Assembly: GCF_030757795.1 (NCBI RefSeq)
Contig: NZ_JAUQWH010000017.1
Span: forward strand, 16,440 to 80,439
Direction of reading: 5' to 3'
DNA: 64,000 nucleotides
Origin: Actinoplanes oryzae
GTDB lineage: Bacteria > Actinomycetota > Actinomycetes > Mycobacteriales > Micromonosporaceae
How positions within the stretch are numbered: position 1 is the first letter of the stretch; every line of letters begins with the position of its first letter. The translations under genes were made by a program, and so were the position numbers. Positions 56,898-64,000 of this stretch are shown here, one piece after another. The notes under the pieces are model-generated. The model saw only the letters and a list, made by a program, of their open reading frames with translations. It was not told where the DNA came from and searched no databases.

Positions 56898-57494
56898 CAG
56901 CTCGGCACGGCCAACTACATGCTGCCGGCGGTCGTCCGTGCGCTGCGCGAGCGGCTGCCCGGGCTGGAGCTGACCACCCGGTCGGTGCCGATCGGCGAGC
57001 TGGTGACCGGGCTGCGCGAGGGCCGGTTCCACGGCGCTTTCACCCGGCCGCCGCTGGTGCCGGACCTCGCGACGCGCACGGTGGTCACCGAGCCGGTGTG
57101 CGCGGTGCTGCCCGAAGGACACCGGCTCGCCGGCCGCTCGTCGCTCGTGCTGGCGGATCTGGCCGGCGACGACTGGGTGCTCACCCCGCGCGAGTCGTGG
57201 CCGCCGTGGCACGCCAAGTACGACCAGGAGTTCGTCGCGGCGGGCTACGCGCCCCGGGTGGTGCAGCGGGCCGGGGACGCCGCCAGCCTGCTCGGGCTCG
57301 TCGCCGCCGGGGTGGGCGTGACCCGGCTGGCCCGCTCGGCGATCAGCATCCGGCGCAGCGGCGTGGTGTTCGTGCCCCTCGCCGGCGAGCGGGCCGAGAC
57401 CGTGCTGGCCTGGCATCCGGAACGACCCAGCGCCGCGCTGCTCGCCGTGGCGGACGACCTCGGCACCAGCCCGGATCTCGCCGGCGGCGGTTAA
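56898..57494 (+). pseudogene. truncated LysR-family regulator (HTH half deleted)
   Basis: About 198 codons of the LysR effector-binding domain remain: LGTANYMLPAVVRALRERLP, VGVTRLARSAISI and the closing HPERPSAALLAVADDL. The N-terminal winged helix and linker, about 90 residues, are missing. An ATG at 56889 lies in frame, so a fragment could be made, but without DNA-binding ability. It abuts the SDR remnant head to head, as expected if a divergent LysR/SDR pair lost its middle. Confidence 0.8.
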
Positions 57495-57500
57495 CGCCGA

Positions 57501-57550
57501 GTGAACATTGTGGACCGGCTCTGCGGATCGCGGGGCCCGGGCGTTGAGGG
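57501..57550 (+). promoter_or_regulatory. upstream boxes of sigma cassette 1
   Basis: GTGAAC at 57501-57506 and CGTTGAGGG at 57542-57550, 35 nt apart, precede the first sigma gene. The same two boxes with the same 35-nt spacing precede the second cassette (59124-59173). Conservation across the duplication, where the DNA between them differs, suggests function, for example autoregulation by the encoded sigma factor (inference). Confidence 0.45.
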
Positions 57551-57580
57551 CGCGACGCTGGGCTACGGGGAGGACCCGGG

Positions 57581-58039
57581 ATGCGGTTCGAGGAGTTCGT
57601 GGCGGCGCGGCTGCCGACGCTGGCGAGGTACGCGACTGTGCTGTGCAGCGATCGCGCCGAGGCCGACGACGTCGTGCAGGAGGTGCTGACACGCGCGCTC
57701 ATGCGGTGGCGGCGGATCGGTGAGCTGGAGGAGCCGTACGCCTACGTGCGCGCCATGGTCACCAACGAGTTCCTGTCGCGGCGGCGGCTCGTGCCGCTGG
57801 ACAGGCACGAGCCGGCCGCGCCGCCCGAGCCGGAGGTGCTGCGGCCCGAGCTCTGGGCGCGACTGTCCACTCTGCCGCGACGGCAGCGGGCGGTACTCGT
57901 GCTGCGGTACTACGAAGATCTCAGCGACGAGCAGATAGCCGGCGTGCTCGGCTGCCGTCCCGGCACGGTCCGCACGCACGCGAGCCGTGGCCTGGCTGCC
58001 CTGCGCATCGCGATCACCAGCGAAGGGGTGGTGTCATGA
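57581..58039 (+). CDS. SigE-family RNA polymerase sigma factor, copy 1
   Basis: 152 residues, a short group-4 sigma factor with region 2 (LARYATVLCSDRAEADDVVQ, then EEPYAYVRAMVTNEFLS) and region 4 (LPRRQRAVLVLRYYEDLS, DEQIAGVLGCRPGTVRTH). It lacks region 3 and any C-terminal extension, typical of the actinobacterial SigE (TIGR02983) group. Its stop overlaps the partner gene (ATGA). A second copy with partner lies downstream. Confidence 0.93.
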   Translation: MRFEEFVAARLPTLARYATVLCSDRAEADDVVQEVLTRALMRWRRIGELEEPYAYVRAMVTNEFLSRRRLVPLDRHEPAAPPEPEVLRPELWARLSTLPRRQRAVLVLRYYEDLSDEQIAGVLGCRPGTVRTHASRGLAALRIAITSEGVVS

Positions 58040-59121
58040 GCACGGTCGAGGAGCTGCGGCGGTCGATGGAGCTGCGGGCCGGCACCGCCACGACGGACGC
58101 GGGCCTGGCCGCCCGGGTCGAGGCGCGGGCCGGGCGCATCCGGCGCCGCCGCCGGGTCGCCGCGGTGGCGGTGAGCGCCTGCCTCGTCCTGGTGGTCGCC
58201 GTCGTGGTCCCGCAGGTGGTCACGCGGTTGCGCGCCACTCCCCCGGCGCCGCCGGCGATCCAGCCCTCCCGGGAGCCCGGCACGCTGACCGTACGCCCGG
58301 CAGCCGGCTCGGCGTTAGTCTGGAGCCGCGGCATCGACGGCACCATGCAGTGGATGATCCCCACGGAGCAGGCGGGCAAGCGCGGCAAGGTCCTCGTCCG
58401 CGTCTTCGACCCCGGCACGTACGACGCCACGGCGTTGCAGCGCGGCGAGCGGATCACGGTCGGCGGGCACGCGGCCTACCGGGCGATGACCCCGGTCGAC
58501 GTCTACACCCTGACGGACACCGGCTACGACCCCACCCCGCGAGTGGTGGAGGCGGACACCGTCGGCTGGCAGGATCCCTCCGGGCCGTGGGTCACCGTGA
58601 TCGACCGCAATGCCGGACAGGGCCCGGGCTCCGCGGACATCGGGCCGGTGCTGCTGGCCGCGGCAGCCGACGTCCGGCTCGGGGCGCCCGAGGACGTCCT
58701 GGTGCCGATGCACTTCCCGGCGATCCCCGACGGGCTGCCGATCACGTTCGCCGGCGCGGACGAGGCCGGTCCGCGTGCCACGCTCCGGTTCGGCGGGGAC
58801 CCGGCGCCGAAGTTCGGGCTCGCCGTGGTGACGGGCATGATCGTCGACGAGGATCTTCTCGTCACCGCCTGGTCCACCACGTCGGTGAACTGGACCGAGC
58901 TGATCCACGAGCCGTTGGACACCACGGTCGCGGGCCACCCCGCGCGCTACACCGAGACCGGCGAGGGCAGCAAGCTGCTCGTCGACACGGGCTCCTGCGG
59001 TATCGACATCATCGTCCGGGACCGCAGGGCGATCACCCGGGCGGAGCTGGAAGCCATGGTCGCCGGGGCGACCTTCGACGCGTGCGACTCGACGGCCACC
59101 TGGACCCGCCCGGTGAACTGA
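58036..59121 (+). CDS. single-span membrane partner of sigma copy 1 (putative anti-sigma)
   Basis: 361 residues. A short cytosolic N-terminus (about 1-37, STVEELRRSMELRAGTA), an Arg cluster (RRRRR), one membrane helix (VAVSACLVLVVAVVV) and an extracellular domain of about 290 residues with LTVRPAAGSALVW and DGTMQWMIP and two late cysteines. No zinc anti-sigma motif is seen. Tight coupling to the sigma gene argues for an anti-sigma role (inference); the extracellular domain is not a family I recognise. Confidence 0.75.
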   Translation: MSTVEELRRSMELRAGTATTDAGLAARVEARAGRIRRRRRVAAVAVSACLVLVVAVVVPQVVTRLRATPPAPPAIQPSREPGTLTVRPAAGSALVWSRGIDGTMQWMIPTEQAGKRGKVLVRVFDPGTYDATALQRGERITVGGHAAYRAMTPVDVYTLTDTGYDPTPRVVEADTVGWQDPSGPWVTVIDRNAGQGPGSADIGPVLLAAAADVRLGAPEDVLVPMHFPAIPDGLPITFAGADEAGPRATLRFGGDPAPKFGLAVVTGMIVDEDLLVTAWSTTSVNWTELIHEPLDTTVAGHPARYTETGEGSKLLVDTGSCGIDIIVRDRRAITRAELEAMVAGATFDACDSTATWTRPVN

Positions 59122-59123
59122 AC

Positions 59124-59173
59124 GTGAACAGCCGGGGCGGGCGCAGCGGGCCGGGGCCTCCGGGCGTTGAGGG
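59124..59173 (+). promoter_or_regulatory. upstream boxes of sigma cassette 2
   Basis: GTGAAC at 59124-59129 and CGTTGAGGG at 59165-59173, with the same 35-nt spacing as before cassette 1. The box starts 3 bp after the stop of the preceding gene, so cassette 2 can be transcribed separately. Confidence 0.45.
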
Positions 59174-59193
59174 GCGCGACGGAAGGGACCCGG

Positions 59194-59664
59194 ATGCAGT
59201 TCGACGACTTCATAGCGGCGCGACTACGGGCGCTGCTGAGATACGCGACGGTGCTCTGCGGTGACAGGGCCGAGGCCGACGACCTGGTGCAGGAGGTGCT
59301 GACCCGCGCGCTGGTGAGGTGGAAGCGGATCGGCGGGCTGGAGGAGCCGTACGCCTACGTGCGCGCCATGGTCACCAACGAGTTCCTGTCCCGGAAGCGG
59401 CGCCGGCGGTTCCGGCTCGTGCCGCTGGACCGGCACGAGCAGGCCGCGCCGGTGGCGCCGGAGGGCGACCCGGAGCTGTGGGCCCGGCTCGCCACGCTGC
59501 CCCGGCAGCAACGGGCGGTCGTGGTGCTGCGGTTCTACGAGGACCTCGGCGACGACGAGATCGCCGAGGTGCTCGGCTGCCGCACGAGCACGGTCCGGGC
59601 GTACGCGAGCCGCGCCCTCGCCACCCTGCGCATCACCCTCACCCGGGAAGGGATGTTGTCATGA
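59194..59664 (+). CDS. SigE-family RNA polymerase sigma factor, copy 2
   Basis: 156 residues, closely related to copy 1 along its whole length: LLRYATVLCGDRAEADDLVQ, EEPYAYVRAMVTNEFLSRKR and DEIAEVLGCRTSTVRAYA. It differs by a 4-5 residue basic insert (KRRRRF) after region 2. ATG 59194 follows GGAAGGGA. Its stop overlaps the partner gene (ATGA). Confidence 0.93.
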   Translation: MQFDDFIAARLRALLRYATVLCGDRAEADDLVQEVLTRALVRWKRIGGLEEPYAYVRAMVTNEFLSRKRRRRFRLVPLDRHEQAAPVAPEGDPELWARLATLPRQQRAVVVLRFYEDLGDDEIAEVLGCRTSTVRAYASRALATLRITLTREGMLS

Positions 59665-60752
59665 CCACGACCGACGACCTGCGGCGCACCCTGGACCGGG
59701 GTGCCGCCACCGCCTCCGACGGCACCGGCATGACCGGCCGGATCCACGCCGGTGCCCAGCGCATCCGCCGCCGGCGCCGGGTGACGGCGGCCGCCGTGAG
59801 TGCCTGTCTCGTGGCGGTGGCCGTGGTAGCGGTGACCCGGCTGCAGGCCGAGCCTCCGCCGCCCCCGGCAGCGCCGGCCTATCGGAAGCCGGGGCAGCTG
59901 ACGGTCCGCCCGGCCGCCGGCTCGACGTCCGTCTGGCGCCGCGGCTCCGACGGCACGATGCAGTGGATGCTCCCGTCGCCGGACGGCAGGCGCAACGGGT
60001 TCGCCGTGGTCCGCGTTTACGACCCCGGCACGTACGACAGCTCGGCGCTGGAGCGCGGCGAGAAGATCACCGTCGGCGGGCATCCCGCCTTCTGGGGCAC
60101 CACCACGATCGAGAGCTTCAGCCCCGATGTGCCGCCCGGGGTGCTGACCGTCGGCTGGCAGGACGCCTCCGGCGCGTGGGTCACCGTCGTCAACGGCGAC
60201 ATCGGCCGGGAGGACGAGGCGACGACCCGGGAGCGGCTCGTGCGGACGGCCGAGGAGGTCCGGCTCGGGACGCCGGAGGAGGCCGGCGTGCCCGTGCACT
60301 TCTCCCGGATCCCCGGCGACCTGCCCTTGACCTTCAGCGACGTCAGCACCGTCGATGCCTACGCCAAGCTCGGCTTCGGCGCCGGCGGCGCGACGCCGGC
60401 GGTCAACATCGGGTTCATCCGTGGTCCCCGGGAGGGCACTCCGCTGAGGATCGAGGTGTGGCAGGTCGGCTCGGTCAACTGGACCGAGGCGACCACCGAC
60501 CGGCCCGGTCACGCCGGCGAGTTCGACACCACTGTCGCGGGACATCCGGCCCACTATTACGAGACCGACAGCGGCCCCTACATAGTTCGGCCCGGCGCCA
60601 GCGTCCTGACCGTTGCCCTGGGCACCTGCGGCCTCGTCGTCAGCGTCAAGGACAAGACGGCGATCACCCGCGCGGACCTGGAGACCATGGTCGCCGGTGC
60701 CACGGTGGACGACTGCACGTCGCCGGGCTCCTGGACGAAGCCGGTCAGCTGA
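59661..60752 (+). CDS. single-span membrane partner of sigma copy 2 (putative anti-sigma)
   Basis: 363 residues, a paralogue of 58036-59121 with the same plan: cytosolic TTTDDLRRTLDRGAATA, an Arg cluster, a helix (VTAAAVSACLVAVAVVAV) and a large extracellular domain (LTVRPAAGSTSVWRRGSDG, GTMQWMLP, ERGEKITVGGHPAF). The extracellular parts have diverged more than the cytosolic and membrane parts, as expected if signals differ. ATG 59661 overlaps the sigma stop. Confidence 0.75.
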   Translation: MTTTDDLRRTLDRGAATASDGTGMTGRIHAGAQRIRRRRRVTAAAVSACLVAVAVVAVTRLQAEPPPPPAAPAYRKPGQLTVRPAAGSTSVWRRGSDGTMQWMLPSPDGRRNGFAVVRVYDPGTYDSSALERGEKITVGGHPAFWGTTTIESFSPDVPPGVLTVGWQDASGAWVTVVNGDIGREDEATTRERLVRTAEEVRLGTPEEAGVPVHFSRIPGDLPLTFSDVSTVDAYAKLGFGAGGATPAVNIGFIRGPREGTPLRIEVWQVGSVNWTEATTDRPGHAGEFDTTVAGHPAHYYETDSGPYIVRPGASVLTVALGTCGLVVSVKDKTAITRADLETMVAGATVDDCTSPGSWTKPVS

Positions 60753-60868
60753 GCGAGCGCCGGGGGCGGTGCGATCCGGCCAGGAGAGCACCGCCCGCGA
60801 TCGCCGCGATGCTGCCGGCGATCAGCGGGGCCGCCGCGGCGACGATCCCCCTGCGGCCTTGATGCCGG

Positions 60869-60900
60869 GAAAGGGGCGCCCCGGCACGAGGCGCCCCGTT
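60869..60900 (-). terminator. terminator of the pheST operon
   Basis: GGGGCGCC (60873-60880) pairs with GGCGCCCC (60890-60897) around a 9-nt loop. Read on the minus strand it begins 8 nt after the pheT stop and is followed by a short T run (CTTTCC). The stretch 60753-60868 before it holds no gene I can support. Confidence 0.8.
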
Positions 60901-60904
60901 TCCG

Positions 60905-63373
60905 TCAACCGCGCAGCGTCGCTCCGGTGCGCTCGGCGGCCAGTGCCACGGCCGCGTCGCGCGCCGCCACGGCCTCCTCGACCTTCAGCGTACGGTCGGC
61001 AGCCCGGAACGTGAGCTTGTAGGCGAGGCTCTTCACGCCCTCGCCGAGCTGCTCCGACGCGTACACGTCGAAGAGCCGCACCGACTCGAGCAGGTCTCCC
61101 GCACCGGCGGTCAGGGCGGCCTCGACCTCGGCCGCGGGCACCTCCGCGCGCACCAGCAGCGCCACGTCGATCAGCGCCGGCGGGTAGGTGGAGATGGCCG
61201 GGGCCTGCGTGACCGGGGTGGCCGGCAGCCTGTCCAGGTCGAGCTCCATCGCGACCGTGCGCTTCGGCAGCTCGAGGGCCTCGAGGACGGCCGGGTGCAG
61301 CTCGCCCGCGTGGCCCACCGGCTCGCCGTCGACCAGGATCTCGGCGCAGCGGCCCGGGTGCCAGGGCGCGTACTCCGCGGCCCGCACGGTGATGCGGTCC
61401 TCGGCAAGGCCGGCCGCCGCGATCGCCACGCGGGCCGACTGGACGGCGTCGGACCAGGTGGCCGGGCGGCCCTCGCCCCACCAGCCGGCCGGGGCCGCGT
61501 CGCCGGTCTGGACCGTGGCGAGGTGCCAGGGCTGCTCCGGGACGACGGCGTTGGCCGCCTGCCAGTCCTCGTCGGACGGGCCGTGGTCCACGCCGAGCTG
61601 CGGCGGGGCCGTCGCGGTCAGGTGCGGCAGGAAGACCGTGCCGGTCTCGTAGAGGGCGAGGTCGCGCTCGCCCCGGCCGAGGTTGCGCTTGAGCGTGGCC
61701 AGCAGGGGCGGCAGCAACGAGGTGCGCAGCAGCGGCTCCTGCTCGGACAGCGGGTTGGTCAGCTTGACCGCGCTGCGCCGGGGGTCGGCCGGCTCGAGGC
61801 CGAACGCGTCCGCCGCGCCGGGCGCCACGAACGGGTACGACAGCACCTCGACGTAGCCGTTCTCGGCCATGGCCCGCCCGACCGAGCGGCGGCGCAGCTG
61901 GGCCGGGGTGAGGCTGCCCCCGCCGAGGACCGGCGGCAGGATGCTCGGGATGGCGTCGAGGCCGCCGAGCCGGGCCACCTCCTCGACCAGGTCGATCGGG
62001 GCCACGAGGTCCGGTCGCCACGACGGCGGCGTCACGTCGAGAGCGCTGGTCACCGTGCAGCCGATGCGGGTGAGGATCTCCGCGACCCGCTCGGCGGAGT
62101 AGGGCACGCCGATCCGGCGGGTGGCCAGGTCGGCGGGCAGCGTGATCACCGCGGGCGGGGTCACGTGGTTGAGGTCGAGGATCCGCTCGTCGACCGTGCC
62201 GCCCGCGTGCGTGGTCAGCAGCTCGACCGCGCGGTCCAGGGCGACCAGCGGCAGCTGCGGGTCGACGCCGCGCTCCCAGCGCTTCGCGGCCTCGCTGAAC
62301 AGCTTGTGCCGCCGGGCCGTGCGCCCGACCATGACCGGGTCCCAGTGGGCGGCCTCGAGCAGCACGTCCACGGTGTCCGGCTGGACCTCGCTGGTCTCGC
62401 CGCCCATGACCGCGGCGAGCGAGATCGGCCCCGAGTCGTCGCAGATCACCATGTCCTCGGCGTCGAGCACGCGGGCGACGCCGTCCAGGGTGGTCAGCTT
62501 CTCGCCGGGGTGCGCCCGCCGGACGACCAGCCCGCCGCGCAGCAGGCTCAGGTCGAAGGCGTGCATGGGCTGCCCGAGCTCGAGCATCACGTAGTTGGTG
62601 ATGTCGACGGCGAGCGAGATCGAACGGATGCCCGCGGTGATCAGCCGGCGCTGCATCCACTCCGGCGACGGCGCCGACGGGTCGATGCCGCGCACCACGC
62701 GGGCCGCGAACCGGTCGCAGCCCACGGTGTCGTCGACGCGGACCTCGTACGGGACCAGCTCGGTCGCCGCGGAGGTCGCCGGGCGTCCCGGGTCGGTGTA
62801 GGCGGCGTCGTACGCGTAGGACAGCTCGCGGGCGATGCCGCGCACGCTCATCTCGTAGCCCCGGTCGGGCGTGATCTCCACCTCGACGATCGTGTCGTCG
62901 AGGCCGACCAGCGGGCGCGCGTCGGTGCCGGGCACGGCGGACTCCGGCGGCAGCACGATGATGCCGTCGTGGTCGCCGGACAGGCCCAGCTCGGCCGCCG
63001 AGCAGATCATGCCGTTGGACTGCTTGCCGTACGTCTTCCGGGCGCCGATGTGGAAGCCGCCGGGCAGCTCGCCGCCGGGCAGGATTACCACGACGAGGTC
63101 GCCGGCCGCGAAGTTGCGGGCGCCGCACACGATCTCCTGCGCCGCCGGGTTGCCGACGTCGACGCGGCAGAAGCGGATCGGCTTCTTGAAGCCGGTCAGC
63201 TCCTCGATCTCCAGCACCCGGCCGACGACCAGGCCGCCCTTGACGGTGGCGGACTGGTCCACGACCGACTCGACCTCGATGCCGAGGTCCACGAGCTTGC
63301 GTTCCAGGTCGGCCGGGTCGAGACCGGCCGGGAGCTCCACGTACTCGCGGAGCCAGGACAGGGAGAGCTTCAT
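60905..63373 (-). CDS. pheT: phenylalanine--tRNA ligase beta subunit
   Basis: 822 residues, the long bacterial form. An N-terminal tRNA-binding OB fold (about 40-150, VVGRVLEIEELTG), the B3/B4 editing region, B5 (YVMLELGQPMHAFD is upstream of it), a catalytic-like core and a C-terminal anticodon-binding FDX-ACB domain (LYETGTVFLP lies before it; VRLFDVYASEQLGEGVKSLA within). ATG 63373 follows GAGGAAG. It begins 6 bp after pheS and forms the alpha2-beta2 synthetase with it. Confidence 0.95.
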   Translation of the reverse strand: MKLSLSWLREYVELPAGLDPADLERKLVDLGIEVESVVDQSATVKGGLVVGRVLEIEELTGFKKPIRFCRVDVGNPAAQEIVCGARNFAAGDLVVVILPGGELPGGFHIGARKTYGKQSNGMICSAAELGLSGDHDGIIVLPPESAVPGTDARPLVGLDDTIVEVEITPDRGYEMSVRGIARELSYAYDAAYTDPGRPATSAATELVPYEVRVDDTVGCDRFAARVVRGIDPSAPSPEWMQRRLITAGIRSISLAVDITNYVMLELGQPMHAFDLSLLRGGLVVRRAHPGEKLTTLDGVARVLDAEDMVICDDSGPISLAAVMGGETSEVQPDTVDVLLEAAHWDPVMVGRTARRHKLFSEAAKRWERGVDPQLPLVALDRAVELLTTHAGGTVDERILDLNHVTPPAVITLPADLATRRIGVPYSAERVAEILTRIGCTVTSALDVTPPSWRPDLVAPIDLVEEVARLGGLDAIPSILPPVLGGGSLTPAQLRRRSVGRAMAENGYVEVLSYPFVAPGAADAFGLEPADPRRSAVKLTNPLSEQEPLLRTSLLPPLLATLKRNLGRGERDLALYETGTVFLPHLTATAPPQLGVDHGPSDEDWQAANAVVPEQPWHLATVQTGDAAPAGWWGEGRPATWSDAVQSARVAIAAAGLAEDRITVRAAEYAPWHPGRCAEILVDGEPVGHAGELHPAVLEALELPKRTVAMELDLDRLPATPVTQAPAISTYPPALIDVALLVRAEVPAAEVEAALTAGAGDLLESVRLFDVYASEQLGEGVKSLAYKLTFRAADRTLKVEEAVAARDAAVALAAERTGATLRG

Positions 63374-63378
63374 CTTCC

Positions 63379-64000
<622 letters not shown>

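Noticed and set aside
60753..60868. Hydrophobic minus-strand frame downstream of pheT
   Set aside because: No start codon in frame; it reads alanine/glycine/isoleucine text expected from GCG/GAT repeats.

Overview
The window is chromosomal DNA of a very GC-rich actinobacterium. Gene content and protein style best fit the Micromonosporaceae (Actinoplanes or a close relative); this is judged from synteny and codon bias, not from a 16S gene. No rRNA, tRNA, CRISPR array, prophage or insertion sequence is visible. Genes are packed tightly, with many 4-bp ATGA/GTGA stop-start overlaps. Many starts lie 6-8 nt after a TANNNT box, so leaderless transcription seems common.

Layout. 1-1978: end of an SDR gene and two tandem class-I amidotransferases of the gamma-glutamyl-GABA hydrolase type. 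2063-5996: a giant histidine kinase/receiver/SpoIIE phosphatase/RsbW-like protein, with a convergent STAS antagonist. 6086-7802: map and two ferritin-like proteins. 8090-18228: rimP-nusA-ylxR-infB, a Trm11-like methylase, DUF503, rbfA, a DHH phosphoesterase, a 29-codon small ORF and a MATE transporter. 18252-26128: truB, a two-gene hybrid kinase/receiver pair on the minus strand, ribF, rpsO and pnp. 26137-34875: M16 peptidase, PAP2 protein, dapB, two GNATs, a YcaQ/AlkX-type glycosylase, DUF2752, dapA and RNase J. 34965-39106: secreted S1 protease, a reductase with a divergent XRE/MmyB-type regulator, DUF2784 and YbjN. 39183-47726: ftsK-rimO-pgsA-cinA-clgR-pspA, then a PspM-like/MmyB fusion and a GAP/Sap-type membrane protein. 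47734-56388 is accessory: two membrane-anchored proteins, GNATs, a SanA/YdcF-like protein, a beta-lactamase-like hydrolase, an M28 peptidase, a methyltransferase, a BNR-repeat protein and a SAM-hydrolase relative. 56381-57494 holds two truncated genes joined by a deletion. 57581-60752 is a tandem duplication of a SigE-family sigma factor plus membrane partner. 60905-64000 is pheT and the 3' part of pheS.

Function. The backbone is translation and RNA metabolism (IF2, NusA, RimP, RbfA, TruB, RimO, S15, PNPase, RNase J, PheST), cell-wall lysine/DAP supply (DapA, DapB) and envelope-stress control (ClgR, PspA). The most unusual gene is 46176-47012. In the slot where mycobacteria carry the PspA partner, it joins a short two-helix membrane segment to an MmyB-type ligand-binding domain that has no DNA-binding domain. 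Other notable signals are the symmetric divergent leaderless promoter at 54628-54656, the SDR/LysR deletion scar, the duplicated sigma modules with shared upstream boxes, and two intergenic repeat clusters.
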